Shown in pieces: positions 33,501 through 48,985 of a DNA stretch of 64,000 nucleotides (position 1 is its first letter; every line of letters starts with the position of its first letter). Under the pieces are notes generated by a model. That model saw only the letters and a list, made by a program, of their open reading frames with translations, was not told the DNA's origin and made no database searches. The DNA is taken from assembly GCF_024362695.1 (NCBI RefSeq), contig NW_026063243.1, positions 558,001 through 622,000 of the forward strand, in the 5' to 3' direction. Both the position numbers and the translations under genes were made by a program. This DNA comes from Pectinophora gossypiella. Taxonomy: Eukaryota; Arthropoda; Insecta; Lepidoptera; Gelechiidae.

Positions 33501-34996
33501 AAGATTTAAGTAGGTTTCGTGAAAACAAAAATGTTCCAGATGCGATAGTTTCGCCAGGCTGTAGGGTGTCTCCCTGATGCGGAGCAGATTTCAAAAATGG
33601 AGAAGTACTTTCATACTCGACATGACGTTCCGATCACATATCTATACATCATTTTACCCCCGAGGCATTTTCAGAAAAAACGAAAAATTTTTATGGCGGC
33701 CATCTTGATTTTCCGCCATTTTGATTTTTTTTGACTATCGATAAAATTTGACCAAAGTTTGATTAAGATTTATGAAAAAAAATTGGTTCAGGTGCTATAG
33801 TTTTGCCAGGCCGTAGGGTGTCTCCCTGATGCGGAGCAGTTTTCCAAGATGACGTTCCGATCACACCCCTATACATCATTTTTACACCCGAGACATTTTC
33901 TGGAAAAACAAAAATTTGTATGGCGGCCATCTTGTTTTTCGGCCATTTTGTTTTTTTTTCACCGGCGATAAAATTTGACCAAGATTTAAATAGGTTTCGT
34001 GAAAACAAAAATGTTCCAAATGCGATAGTTTTGCCAGGCCGTAGGGTGTCTCCCTGATGCGGAGCAGTTTTTGAAGGTCGGGAAGTATTTCCATACTCAA
34101 CATGACATTTTGATCACATCCCTCATACATCATATTCACCCCCGAGGCATTTTCGAGAAAAACGAAAATTTTGTATGGCGGCCATCTTAATTTTCCGCCA
34201 TTTTGGTTTTTTTTCACCGGGGATTGGATTTGACCAAGATTTAAATATGTTTTGCGAAAGAAAAATTGCTCCAGGTTTTATAGTTTTGCCAGGCCGTAGG
34301 GTGTCTCCCTGATGCGGAGCAGATTTTGAAGATAGAGAAGTGTTTTCATACTCAACAAGACGTTCCGATTACATCCCCATACATCATTTTTACCTCCGAG
34401 ACATTTTCTAGAAAAAAGAAATTTTGTATGGCGGCCATCTTGTTTTTCCGCCATTTTGATTTTTTTTCACCCACGATAAAATTTGACCAAGAATTAAATA
34501 GGTTTCGTGAAAAAAGAATCGTTCCAGGTGCAATAGTTTCGCCAGGCCGTAGGGTGTCTCCCTGATGCTGAGCAGCTATCGGAAACCCAGACTCAACATG
34601 ACCTTCCGATTACGCCCCCATACATTGTTTTTGCCCCCGAGACATTTTCTGAAAAAACAAAATTTTGTATGGCGGCCATCTTGTTTTTCCGCCATTTTGA
34701 TATTTTTTCACCCACAATAGAATTTGACCAAGATTTAAATAGGTTTCGTGAAAAAATTTGACTAAGGTTCAAATACGTTGTGCGTAAAAAGAATTGTTCC
34801 AGGTGCGATAGTTTCGCCAGGCCGTAGGATGTATCTCTGATGCGGAGCAGTTTTCCAAAATCTGGAAAATTCCCCATACTCGACGGGAGGTCCAGATCAC
34901 AACCCTATACACAGTTTTTACCCCCGAGACATTTTCTGGAAAAACAAAATGTTGTATGGCGGCCATCTTGTTTTTCCGCTATTTTGACTTTTTTTC

Positions 34997-36518
34997 ACCC
35001 ACGATAAAATTTGACCAAGATTTAAGTAGGTTTTGTGAAAAAAGAATCGTTCCAGATGCGATAGTTTCGCCAGGCCGTACGGTGCCGCTCTGATGCGGAG
35101 CAGTTTTCAAAGATCGAGAAGTATTTCCATACTCTTCATGACGTTCCGATCAAAACCCTCATACATAATTTTTATCCCAGAGGCATTTTCAGGAAAAACT
35201 AAAAATTTGTATGGCGGCCATCTTGTTTTTCCGCCATTTTGATTTTTTTTCACCCACAATAGAATTTGACCAAGATTTAAATAGGTTTCGTGAAAAAATT
35301 ATTGTTCTAGGTGCGATAGTTGCGCCAGGCCATAGGGTGTCTCCCTGACGCTGAGCAGTTTTCCAAGATCTGGAAGTTTTCTCATACTCAACAATACGTT
35401 CCGATTACAACCCCATACACAATTTTTACCCACGAGGCATTTACAGGAAAAACGAAAAAATTGTATGGCGGCCATCTTGATTTTCCGCCATTTTGATTTT
35501 TTTTCACCGGCAACTAAATTTGACCCAGATTTAAATAGGTATCGTGAAAACTAAAAAGTTCCACGTGCGATAGTTTCACCAGGCCGTAGGGTGTCTCCCT
35601 GATGCGGAGCAGGTTTTCAAGATCGAGAAGTATTTCCATACTCAACAATACGTTCCGATTACACCCCCATTCACAGTTTTTACCCCCGAGACATTTTCTG
35701 GAAAAATAAAATTTTGTATGGCGGCCATCTTGTTTTTCCGCCATTTTGATTTTTTTCACCCACGATAAAATTTGACCAAGATTTAAGTAGGTTTTGTGAA
35801 AAAAGAATCGTTCCAGATGCGATAGTTTCGCCAGGCCGTACGGTGCCGCTCTGATGCGGAGCAGTTTTCAAAGATCGAGAAGTATTTCCATACTCTTCAT
35901 GACGTTCCGATCAAAACCCTCATACATAATTTTTATCCCAGAGGCATTTTCAGGAAAAACTAAAAATTTGTATGGCGGCCATCTTGTTTTTCCGCCATTT
36001 TGATTTTTTTTCACCCACAATAGAATTTGACCAAGATTTAAATAGGTTTCGTGAAAAAATTATTGTTCTAGGTGCGATAGTTGCGCCAGGCCATAGGGTG
36101 TCTCCCTGACGCTGAGCAGTTTTCCAAGATCTAGAAGTTTTCTCATACTCAACAATACGTTCCGATTACAACCCCATACACAATTTTTACCCACGAGGCA
36201 TTTACAGGAAAAACGAAAAAATTGTATGGCGGCCATCTTGATTTTCCGCCATTTTGATTTTTTTTCACCGGCAACTAAATTTGACCAAGATTTAAATAGG
36301 TATCGTGAAAACTAAAAAGTTCCACGTGCGATAGTTTCACCAGGCCGTAGGGTGTCTCCCTGATGCGGAGCAGGTTTTCAAGATCGAGAAGTATTTCCAT
36401 ACTCAACAATACGTTCCGATTACACCCCCATTCACAGTTTTTACCCCCGAGACATTTTCTGGAAAAATAAAATTTTGTATGGCGGCCATCTTGTTTTTCC
36501 GCCATTTTGATTTTTTTT
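34997..36518. repeat. 761-bp tandem duplication (three units) within the satellite
   Basis: CAGTTTTCAAAGATCGAGAA with the rare variant CTCTTCATGACG occurs at 35101 and 35862. About 761 bp around it is near-identical, including the private variant GTACGGTGCCGCTCTG. Confidence 0.85.
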
Positions 36519-37654
36519 CTCCCACAATAGAATTTGACCAAGATTTAAATAGGTTTTGCGAAAAAAAATTTGATCCAGGTATAATAGTTGCGCCAGACTG
36601 TAGGGTGTCTCCCTGATGCGGAGCAGTTTTCCAGGATCTGGAAGTTTTCCCATACTCACCGGAAGGTCCAGATCACACCCCCCATACATCACTTTTACCC
36701 CCCGACGCTCCTTCTGGGAGAACAATTATGTCAGTGAGTGAGTCAGTCAGTCAGTGGGTTTGCAGCTATATATATTATAATAACTAGATGTCGCGTGGTT
36801 CGCTCGCAGCAAGCTGCTCGCGTGTCTTGTTTTCCCGCCATTTTTTTACCGCGATAGTATTTGACCAAGACTTAAATAGGTCTCGTGAAATCAAAAAAGT
36901 TCTAGGTGCTATAGTTTTGGCAGGCCGTAGGGTGTCTCCCTGATGCGGAGCAGATTTCAAAGATCGAGAAGTACTTCCATACTCAACATGACATTCCGAT
37001 TACACCCCCAAAAATTGTTTTTACCTCTAAGACATTTTCTTGAAAAACAAAAATTTGTATGGCGGCCATCTTGTTTTTCCGCCATTTTGATTTTTTTTCA
37101 CCGGTGATTGAATTTGACCAGGAATTAAATAGGTTTCGTGAAAAAAGAATCGTTCCAGGTGCGATAGTTTCGCCAGACTGTCGGTTGTCTCCCTGATGCG
37201 GAGCAGTTTTCCAGGATCTGGAAGTTTTCCCATACTCATCGGAAGATCTTGATCACACCCCCCATACATCATTTTCACCCCCCGACGCTCCTTCTGGGAG
37301 ATTTTTCTGAAAAACAAAATTTTGTATGGCGGCCATCTTGTTTTTCCGCCATTTTGTTTTTTTTTCACCGACAATAGAATTTGACCAAGATTTAAATAGG
37401 TTTTGTGAAAAAAGAATCGTTCCAGGTGCGATAGTTGCGCCAGGCCGTAGGGTCTCTCCCTGATGCGGAGCAGTTTTCCAAGATCTGGAAGTTTTCCCAT
37501 ACTCATCGGAAGATCTTGATCACACCCCCCATACATCATTTTTACCCCCCGGCGCTCCTTCTGGGAGAACAACCCTGTCAGTGAGTCAGTGAGTCAGTCA
37601 GTCAGTCAGTCAGTCAGTCAGTGGGTTTGTAGCTTTATATAATATAATATAATA

Positions 37655-40600
37655 CTAGATGTCGCGTGGTTCGCTCGCAGCAAGCTGCTCGCGTGTCTTG
37701 TTTTCCCACCATTTTTTTACCGCGATAGAATTTGACCAAGACTTAAATAGGTCTCGTGAAATCAAAAAAAGTTCTAGGTGCTATAGTTTTGCTAGGCCGT
37801 AGAGTGACCCCTGATGCGGAGCAGTTTTCCAAGATGACGTTCCGATCACACCCCAATACATCATTTTTACCTCGTGAGACATTTTCTGGAAAAACAAAAA
37901 TTTGTATGGCGGCCATCTTGTTTTTCGGCCATTTTGTTTTTTTTTCACTGGCGATAAAATTTGACCAAGACTTTAATAGGCTTCGTGAAAACAAAAAAGT
38001 TCCAGGTGCGATAGTTTCGCCAGGCTGTAGTGTGTCTCCCTGATGCGGAGCAGCTTTCGAAGATCGAAAAGTATTTCCATACTCAACATGATGTTTCGAT
38101 CATATTCCTCATACATCATTTTTACCCCCGAGGCATTTTCGGGAAAAACGAAAATTTCGTATGGCGGCCATCTTGTTCTACCGCCATTTTTTTTTTTTTC
38201 ACCGGCGATTGGATTTGACCAAGATTTAAATAGGTTTCGTGAAAAAATTATTGCTCTAGGTTTTATAGTTTTGCCAGGCCGTAGGGTGTCTCCCTGATGC
38301 GGAGCAGTTTTTCAAGATCGAGCAGTACTGAAATACTCATCATGACGATCCGATCACATCCCTATACATCATTTTTACCCTCGAGGCATTTTCAGGAAAA
38401 ACGAAAATTTCGTATGGCGGCCATCTTGTTCTACCGCCATTTTTTTTTTTTTCACCGGCGATTGGATTTGACCAAGATTTAAATAGGTTTCGTGAAAAAA
38501 TTATTGCTCTAGGTTTTATAGTTTTGCCAGGCCGTAGGGTGTCTCCCTGATGCGGAGCAGTTTTTCAAGATCGAGCAGTACTGAAATACTCACCATGACG
38601 ATCCGATCACATCCCTATACATCATTTTTACCCTCGAGGCATTTTCAGGAAAAACGAAAATTTTGTATGGCGGCCATCTTGTTTTTCCGCCATTTTGGTT
38701 TTTTTTCACCAGGGATTGGATTTGACCAAGATTTAAATATGTTTCGCGAAAGAAAAATTGCTCCAGGTTTTATAGTTTTGCCAGGCCGTAGGGTGTCTCC
38801 CTGATGCGGAGCAGATTTTGAAGATAAAGAAGTGTTTTCATACTCCACAAGACGTTCCGATTATATCTCCATACACAGTTTTTACTCCCGATGCATTTTC
38901 TGAAAAAACAAAATTTTGTATGGCGGCCATCTTGTTTTTCCGCCATTTTGTTTTTTTTTTCACCGGTTATAATATTTGACCAAGATTTAAGTAGGTTTCG
39001 TGAAAACAAAAATGTTCCAGGTGCGATAGTTTCGCCAGGCCTTAGGGTGTCTCCTTGATGCGGAGCAGTTTTTGAAGGTCGGGAAGTATTTCCATAATCA
39101 ACATGACATTTTGATCACATCCCTTTTACGTCATATTCACCCCCGAGGCATTTTCGAGAAAAACGAAAATTTTGTATGGCGGCCATCTTGATTTTCCGCC
39201 ATTTTGATATTTTTTTCACCGTTGATGGAATTTTACCAAGATTTAAATATATTATGTGAAAGAAAAATTGATTTAGGTACGATAGCTATGCCAGGCCATA
39301 GGGTGCCGCCCTGATGCGGAGCAGCTTTCCAAGATCGAGATGTATATCTATACTCAACAAGACGTTCCAATTACATCCCCATACATAATTTTTACCACCG
39401 AGACATTTTATGAAAAAACAAAATTTTGTATGGCGGCCATCTTGTTTTTCCGCCATTTTGATTTTTTTGCACTCACGATAGAATTTGACCAAGATTTAAA
39501 TAGGTTTTGTGAAAAAAGTATTGTTCTAGGTCCGATAGTTTTGCCAGGCCGTAGGGTGTCTCCCTGATGCGGAGCAGTTATCTAAAACTAAGAAATATTT
39601 TCAAACTCAAAATGGCGTTCCGATCACATTCCTATACATCATTTTTACCCCCGAGGCATTTTCAGGAAAAACAAAAAATTTGTATGGCGGCCATCTTGTT
39701 TTTCCGCCATTTTGTATTTTTTTTACCGGTGATAAAATTTAACCAAGATTTTAATACATGGTCCGAAAAAAAAATTGATCCAGATGTGATAGTTTTGCCA
39801 GGCCGTAGGGTGTCTCCCTGATGCGGAGCAGTTTCTGAATATCAAGAAGTATTTCCATACTCGACAAGACACTCCGATTACATTCCCATACATAGTTTTT
39901 ACCCCCGAGACATTTTCCGAAAAAATAAAATTTTGTATGGCGGCCATCTTGTTTTTCGCCATTTTGATTTTTTTTCACCCACGATAAAATTTGACCAAGA
40001 TTTAAGTAGGTTTTGTGAAAAAAGAATCATTCCAGGTGCGATAGTTGCGCCATGCCGTAGGGTGTCTGCCTGATGCGGAGCAGTTTTCCAAGATCTGGAA
40101 GTTTTCCCATACTCACCGGAAGATCTTGATCACACCCCCCATACATCATTTTTACCCCCCGACGCTCCTTCTGGGAGAACAACCCTGTCAGTCGCGTGGT
40201 TCGCTCGCAGCAAGCTGCTCGCGTGTCTTGTTTTCCCGCCATTTTTTTACCGCGATAGAATTTGACCAAGACTTAAATAGGTCTCGTGAAATCAAAAAAG
40301 TTCTAGGTGCTATAGTTTTGCCAGGCCGTAGAGTGACCCCTGATGCGGAGCAGTTTTCCAAGATGACGTTCCGATCACACCCCAATACATCATTTTTACC
40401 TCGTGAGACATTTTCTGGAAAAACAAAAATTTGTATGGCGGCCATCTTGTTTTTCGGCCATTTTGTTTTTTTTTTTTCACTGGCGATAAAATTTGACCAA
40501 GACTTTAATAGGCTTCGTGAAAACAAAAAAATTCCAGGTGCGATAGTTTCGCCAGGCTGTAGGGTGTCTCCCTGATGCGGAGCAGCTTTCGAAGATCGAA

Positions 40601-43600
40601 AAGTATTTCCATACTCAACATGATGTTTCGATCATATTCCTCATACATCATTTTTACCCCCGAGGCATTTTCGGGAAAAACGAAAATTTCGTATGGCGGC
40701 CATCTTGTTTTTCCGCCATTTTGGTTTTTTTACACCGGGGATTGAATTTGACCAAGATTTAAATAGGTTTCGTGAAAAAAATATTGCTCTAGGTTTTATA
40801 GTTTTGCCAGGCCGTAGGGTGTCTCCCTGATGCGGAGCAGATTTTGAAGATAGAGAAGTGTTTTCATACTCCACAAGACGTTCCGATTACATCTCCATAC
40901 ACAGTTTTTACTCCCGATGCATTTTCTGAAAAAACAAAATTTTGTATGGCGGCCATCTTGTTTTTCCGCCATTTTGATTTTTTTTCACCGGCCATAGGAT
41001 TTGACTAAGAATTAAATAGGTTTTGTGAAAAAAGAATCGATCCAGGTGCGATAGTTTTGCCAGGCCGTAGGGTGTCTCCCTGATGCGGAGCAGTTTTCCA
41101 AGATCTGGAAGTTTTCCCATACTCACCGGGAGGTCCCGATCACACCCCCCATACATCATTTTTACCCCCCGACGCTCCTTCTGGGAGAACAACTATGTCA
41201 GTCAGTGAGTCAGTCAGTCAGTCAATGGGTTTGTAGCTATATATAGTATAATATATATATATATATATACTAGATACTAGATGTCGCGTGGTTCTGCTCG
41301 CAGCAAGCTGCTCGCGTGTCTTGTTTTCCCACCATTTTTTTACCGCGATAGAATTTGACCAAGACTTAAATAGGTCTCGTGAAATCAAAAAAGTTCTAGG
41401 TGCTATAGTTTTGCCAGGCCGTAGAGTGACCCCTGATGCGGAGCAGTTTTCCAAGATGACGTTCCGATCACACCCCTATACATCATTTTTACCCCCGAGA
41501 CATTTTCTGGACAAAAGAAAAATTTGTATGGCGGCCATCTTGTTTTTCCGCCATTTTGTTTTTTTTTCACCGGCGATAAAATTTGACCAAGATTTAAATA
41601 GGTATCGTGAAAACAAAAAAGTCCTAGGTGCGATAGTATCGCCAGGCCGTAGGTTGTCTCCCTGATGCGGAGCAGATTTCAAAGATCTAGAAGTTATTCT
41701 AGAAGTTATTCTGTCAGTACATGGGTTTGTAGCTTTATATAATATAATAATTCGAAGCTTTGTATGTTTACCGCGATAGAATTTGACCAAGACTTAAATA
41801 GGTGTCGTGAAATCACAAAAGTTCTAGGTGCTATAGTTTTGCCAGGCCGTAGGGTGTCTCCCTGATGCGGAGCAGTTTTCCAAGATGACGTTCCGATCAC
41901 ACCCCTATACATCATTTTTACCCCCGAGACATTTTCAGGAAAAAAGAAAAATTTGTATGGCGGCCATCTTGTTTTTCCGCCATTTTGTTTTTTTTTTCAC
42001 CGGCGATAAAATTTGACCAAGATTTAAATAGGTATCGTGAAAACAAAAAAGTCCTAGGTGCGATAGTATCGCCAGGCCGTAGGTTGTCTCCCTGATGCGG
42101 AGCAGATTTCAAAGATCTAGAAGTTATTCTATATTGAAGTCGACGTTCCGATGATATCCCCATACACAGTTTTTACCCCCGAGGCATTTTCAGGAAAAAC
42201 GAAAAATTTGTATGGCGGCCATCTTGATTTTCCGCCATTTTGATTTTTTTTCACCGGCAATTAAATTTGACCAAGATTTAAATAGGTATCGTGAAAACTA
42301 AAAAGTTCCACGTGCGATAGTTTCACCAGGCCGTAGGGTGTCTCCCTGATGCGGAGCAGTTTCTGAAGATAGAGAAGTATTTTCAAACTCACCAGGACGT
42401 TCCGATTACAACCCCATACACCGTTTTTACCAACGAAACATTTTCTGGAAAAACAAACTTTTGTATGGCGGCCATCTTGTTTTTCCGCCATTTTGATTTT
42501 TTTTCACCGGCAATAAAATTTGACCAAGATTTAAATAGGTTTTGCGAAAAAAAATTTGATCCAGGTGTAATAGTTTTGCCAGGCCGTAGGGAGTCTCCCT
42601 GATGCGGAGCAGTTTTCCAAGATCTGGAAGTTTTCCCATACTCACCGGGAGGTCCCGATCACACCCCTTATACATCATTTTCACCCCCCGACGCTCCTTC
42701 TGGGAGAACAATTATGTCAGTGAGTGAGTGAGTGAGTCAGTGGGTTTGTAGCTATATATAATATAATATATATATACTAGATACTAGATGTCGCGTGGTT
42801 CGCTCGCAGCAAGCTGCTCGCGTGTCTTGTTTTCCCACCATTTTTTTACCGCGATAGAATTTGACCAAGACTTAAATAGGTCTCGTGAAATCAAAAAAGT
42901 TCTAGGTGCTATAGTTTTGCCAGGCCGTAGAGTGACCCCTGATGCGGAGCAGTTTTCCAAGATGACGTTCCGATCACACCCCAATACATCATTTTTACCT
43001 CGTGAGACATTTTCTGGAAAAACAAAAATTTGTATGGCGGCCATCTTGTTTTTCGGCCATTTTGTTTTTTTTTCACTGGCGATAAAATTTGACCAAGACT
43101 TTAATAGGCTTCGTGAAAACAAAAAAGTTCCAGGTGCGATAGTTTCGCCAGGCTGTAGGGTGTCTCCCTGATGCGGAGCAGCTTTCGAAGATCGAAAAGT
43201 ATTTCCATACTCAATATGATGTTTCGATCATATTCCTCATACATCATTTTTACCCCCGAGGCATTTTCGGGAAAAACGAAAATTTCGTATGGCGGCCATC
43301 TTGTTTTTCCGCCATTTTGGTTTTTTTTCACCGGGGATTGAATTTGACCAAGATTTAAATAGGTTTCGTGAAAAAAATATTGCTCTAGGTTTTATAGTTT
43401 TGCCAGGCCGTAGGGTGTCTCCCTGATGCGGAGCAGTTTTTCAAGATCGAGCAGTACTGAAATACTCAACATGACGATCCGATCACATCCCTATACATCA
43501 TTTTTACCCTCGAGGCATTTTCAGGAAAGACGAAAATTTTGTATGGCGGCCATCTTGATTTCCGCCATTTTGGTTTTTTTTCACCAGAGATTGGATTTGA

Positions 43601-46340
43601 CCAAGATTTAAATATGTTTCGCGAAAAAAATATTGCTCCAGGTTTTATAGTTTTGCCAGGCCGTAGGGTGTCTCCCTGATGCGGAGCAGATTTTGAAGAT
43701 AGAGAAGTGTTTTCATACTCCACAAGACGTTCCGATTACATCTCCATACACAGTTTTTACTCCCGATGCATTTTCTGAAAAAACAAAATTTTGTATGGCG
43801 GCCATCTTGTTTTTCCGCCATTTTGATTTTTTTTCACCGGCCATAGGATTTGACTAAGAATTAAATAGGTTTTGTGAAAAAAGAATCGATCCAGGTGCGA
43901 TAGTTTTGCCAGGCCGTAGGGTGTCTCCCTGATGCGGAGCAGTTTTCCAAGATCTGGAAGTTTTCCCATACTCACCGGGAGGTCCCGATCACTTTTCTCA
44001 TACATTATTTTTACCCCCCGACGCTCCTTCTGGGAGAACAACCCTGTCAGTGAGTCAGTGAGTCAGTCAGTCAGTCAGTCAGTCAGTCAGTGGGTCTCCA
44101 GCTATATATATTATAACTAGATGTCGCGTGGTTCGCTCGCAGCAAGCTGCTCGCGTGTCTTGTTTTCCCGCCATTTTTTTACCGCGATAGAATTTGACCA
44201 AGACTTGAATAGGTCTCGTGAAATCAAAAAAGTTCCAGGTGCGATAGTTTCGCCAGGCTGTAGGGTGTCTCCCTGATGCGGAGCAGCTTTCGAAGATCGA
44301 AAAGTATTTCCATACTCAACATGATGTTTCGATCACATTCCTCATACATCATTGTTACCCCCGAGGCATTTTCGGGAAAAACGAAAATTTTGTATGGCGG
44401 CCATCTTGTTTTTCCGCCATTTTGGTTTTTTTTCAGAGGGCATTGGATTTGACCAAGATTTAGGTAAGTATAGTGGAAAAATAAGTGTTCCAAGTGCGAT
44501 AGTTTTGCCAGGCCGTAGGGTATCGCCCTGATGCGGAGCAGTCTTCGAAGATCGAGAAATATTTCCATACTCAACATGACGTTTCAATCATAACTTCCAT
44601 ACAAAATTTTTACCCCCGAGGCTTTTTCTAGAAAAAGGAAATTTTGTATGGCGGCCATCTTGTTTTTCCGCCATTTTGATTTTTGTTCACCGGCGATAAA
44701 ATTTGACCAAGATTTAAATAGGTTTCGTGAAAACAAAAAAGTTCCAGGTGCGATAGATTTGCCAGGCCGTAGGATGTCTCCCTGATGCGGAGCAGTTTCT
44801 GTAGATCAAGAAGTATTTCCATACTCAACAAGACGTTCCGATTACAACCCCATACACAGTTTTTACCAACGAAACATTTTCTGGAAAAACAAACTTTTGT
44901 ATGGCGGCCATCTTGTTTTTCCGCCATTTTGATTTTTTTTCACCCACGATAAAATTTGACCAAGATTTAAATAGGTTTCGTGAAAAAAGAATCGTTCTAG
45001 GTGCGATAGTTGCGCCAGGCCGTAGGGTGTCTCCCTGATGCGGAGCAGTTTTCCAAGATCTGGAAGTTTTCCCATACTCACCGGAAGATTTGGATCACAT
45101 CCCCCATACATCATTTTCACCCCCCGACACTCCTTCTGGGAGAACAACCCTGTCAGTGAGTCAGTCAGTCAGTGAGTCAGTGGGTTTGTAGCTATATATA
45201 GTATAATAATAACTAGATGTCGCGTGGTTCGCTCGCAGCAAGCTGCTCGCGTGTCTTGTTTTCCCGCCATTTTTTTACCGCGATAGAATTTGACCAAGAC
45301 TTAAATAGGTGTCGTGAAATCAAAAAGTTCTAGGTGCTATAGTTTTGCCAGGCCGTAGGGTGTCTCCCTGATGCGGAGCAGTTTTCCAAGATGACGTTCC
45401 GATAACACCCCTATACATCGTTTTTACACCCGAGACATTTTCTGGACAAACAAAAATTTGTATGGCGGCCATCTTGTTTTTCGGCCATTTTTTTTTTCAC
45501 CGGCGATAAAATTTGACCAAGATTTTATTAGGTTTGGTGAAAAAAGAATCGTTCCAGGAGCGATAGTTTTCCCAGGCCGTAGGGTGCCGCCCTGATGCGG
45601 AGCAGTTTTTGAAGGTCGGGAAGTATTTCCGTACTCAATATGACATTTTGATCTCATCCCTCTTACATCATATTCACCCCGAGGCATTTTCGGGAAAAAC
45701 GAAAATTTTGTATGGCGGCCATCTTGTTTTCCCGCCATTTTTTTACCGCGATAAAATTTGACCAAGAATTAAATAGGTGTCGTGAAATCAAAAAAGTTCT
45801 AGGTGCTATAGTTTTGCCAGGCCGTAGAGTGACCTCTGATGCGGAGCAGTTTTCCAAGATGACGTTCCGATCACACCCCAATACATCATTTTTACCTCGT
45901 GAGACATTTTCTGGAAAAACAAAAATTCGCTCGCAGCAAGCTGCTCGCGTGTCTTGTTTTCCCACCATTTTTTTACCGCGATAGAATTTGACCAAGACTT
46001 AAATAGGTCTCGTGAAATCAATAAAGTTCTAGGTGCTATAGTTTTGCCAGGCCGTAGAGTGACCCCTGATGCGGAGCAGTTTTCCAAGATGACGTTCCGA
46101 TCACACCCCAATACATCATTTTTACCTCGTGAGACATTTTCTGGAAAAACAAAAATTTGTATGGCGGCCATCTTGTTTTTCGGCCATTTTGTTTTTTTTT
46201 CACTGGCGATAAAATTTGACCAAGACTTTAATAGGCTTCGTGAAAACAAAAAAGTTCCAGGTGCGATAGTTTCGCCAGGCTGTAGGGTGTCTCCCTGATG
46301 CGGAGCAGCTTTCGAAGATCGAAAAGTATTTCCATACTCA
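37655..46340. repeat. dispersed near-identical blocks starting at link modules
   Basis: Segments starting near 37655, 40190, 41270, 42777 and 45927 share the private variants GCCGTAGAGTGACCCCTGAT and TACCTCGTGAGACATTTTC (41270 shares only the first). They are 400-650 bp copies of the same block start, spaced by unequal numbers of other units, as repeated unequal exchange or conversion would give. Confidence 0.75.
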
Positions 46341-48985
46341 ACATGACGATCCGATCACATTCCTATACATCATTTTTACCCCCGAGGCATTTTCAGGAAA
46401 AACGAAAAATTTGTATGGCGGCTATCTTGATTTTCGGCCATTTTGTTTTTTTTTTGGCCGGCGATAAAATTTGACCAAGATTTAAATAGGTTTCGTGAAA
46501 ACAAAAATGTTCCAGGTGCGATAGTTTTGCCAGGCCGTAGGGTGTCTCCCTGATGCGGAGCAGTTTTTCAAGATCGAGCAGTACTGAAATACTCAACATG
46601 ACGATCCGATCACATTCCTATACATCATTTTTACCCCCGAGGCATTTTCAGGAAAAACGAAAAATTTGTATGGCGGCCATCTTGAATTTCCGCCATTTTG
46701 ATTTTTTTTCAACGGCAATTAAATTTGACCAAGATTTAAATATGTTTCGCGAAAGAAAAATTGCTCCAGGTTTTATAGTTTTGCCAGGCCGTAGGGTGTC
46801 TCCCTGATGCGGAGCAGTTTTTCAAAATCGAGAAAAATTTCCATAGTCAACGGGATGTTCCGATTACAACCCTATACACATTTTTTACCAACGAGACATT
46901 TTCTGGAAAAATAAAATTTTGTATGGCGGCCATCTTGTTTTTCCGCCATTTTGATTTTTTTTCACTCACAATAGAATTTGACCAAGATTTAAATAGGTTT
47001 TGCGAAAAAAAAATTGATGCAGGTATAATAGTTGCGCCAGACTGTAGGGCGTCTCCCTGATGCGGAGCAGTTTTCCAAGATCTGGAAGTTTTTCCATACT
47101 CACCGAAAAATTTTGATCACATCCCCCATACACCATTTTTACCCCCCGATGCTCCTTCTGGGAGAACAACCCTGTCAGTGAGTCAGTCAGTCAGTCAATA
47201 GGTACATGGGTTTGTAGCTATATATAATATATATATACTAGATGTCGCGTGGTTCGCTCGCAGCAAGCTGCTCGCGTATCTTGTTTTCCCTCCATTTTTT
47301 TACCGCGATAGTATTTGACCAAAACAAAAATAGATGTCGTGAAATCAAAAAAGTTCTAGGTGCTATAGTTTTGCCAGGCCGTAGGGTGTCTCCCTGATGC
47401 GGAGCAGTTTTCCAAGATGAAGTTCCGATCACACCCCTAAACATCATTTTTACACCCGAGACATTTTCTGGAAAAACGAAAAATTTATATGGCGGCCATC
47501 TTGTTTTTCCGCCATTTTGATTTTTTTTTCACCGGCGATAAAATTTAACCAAGATTTAAAAAGGTATTGTGAAAAGAAAAAAGTTCCAGGTCCGATAGTT
47601 TTGCCAGGCCGTAGGGTGACCCCTGATGCGGAGCAGTTTTCCAAGATGGCGTTCCGATCACACCCCTTTACATCATTTTTACACCCGAGACATTTTCTGG
47701 AAAAACAAAAATTTATATGGCGGCCATCTTGTTTTTCGGCCATTTTGTTTTTTTTTCACTGGCGATAAAATTTGACCAAGACTTTAATAGGCTTCGTGAA
47801 AACAAAAAAGTTCCAGGTGTGATAGTTTCGCCAGGCTGTAGGGTGTCTCCCTGATGCGGAGCAGCTTTCGAAGATCGAAAAGTATTTCCATACTCAACAT
47901 GATGTTTCGATCACATTCCTCATACATCATTTTTACCCCCGAGGCATTTTCGGGAAAAACGAAAATTTTGTATGGCGGCCATCTTGTTTTTCCGCCATTT
48001 TGGTTTTTTTCACCGCGGATTGAATTTGACCAAGATTTAAATAGGTTTCGTGAAAAAAATATTGCTCTAGGTTTTATAGTTTTGCCAGGCCGTAGGGTGT
48101 CTCCCTGATGCGGAGCAGTTTTTCAAGATCAAGCAGTATTGAAATACTCAACATGACGATCCAATCACATCCCTATATATCATTTTTACCCTCGAGGCAT
48201 TTTCAGGAAAAACGAAAATTTTGTATGGCGGCCATCTTGTTTTTCCGCCATTTTGTTTTTTTTTCACCGGGGATTGGATTTGACCAAGATTTAAATACGT
48301 TGTGCGAAAAAATCATTGTTCCAGGTGCGAAAGGTTAGCCAGGCCGTAGGATGTCTCCCTGATGCGGAGCAGCTTTCCAAGATCGAAAAGTAAAACCATA
48401 CTCAACAAGACGTTCCGATCACACCCCCATAAACAATTTTTACCCCCGAGACATTTTCTGGAAAAACAAAATTTTGTATGGCGGCCATCTTGTTTTTCCG
48501 CCATTTTGAATTTTTTTCACTGGTAATTGAATTTGACCAGGAATTAAATAGGTTTCGTGAAAACAGAATCTTTCCAGGTGCGATAGTTTTGCCAGACTGT
48601 AGGGTGTCTTCCTGATGCGGAGCAGTTTTCCAAGATCTGGAAGTTTTCTCATACTCACCGGAAGATCTCGATCACACCCCCCATACATCATTTTTACCCC
48701 CCGACGCTCCTTCTGGGAGAACAACCCTGTCAGTGAGTCAGTCAGTCAGTGAGTCAGTCAGTGGGTTTGTAGCTATATATATTATAAAATAAATAAATAA
48801 ATAAATAAATAAAGATAACTAGATGTCGCGTGGTTCGCTCGCAGCAAGCTGCTCGCGTGTCTTGATTTCCCGCCATTTTTTTACCGCGATAGAATTTGAC
48901 CAAGACTTGAATAGGTCTCGTGAAATCAATAAAGTTCTAGGTGCTATAGTTTTTCCAGGCCGTAGGGTGTCTCCCTGATGCGGAG

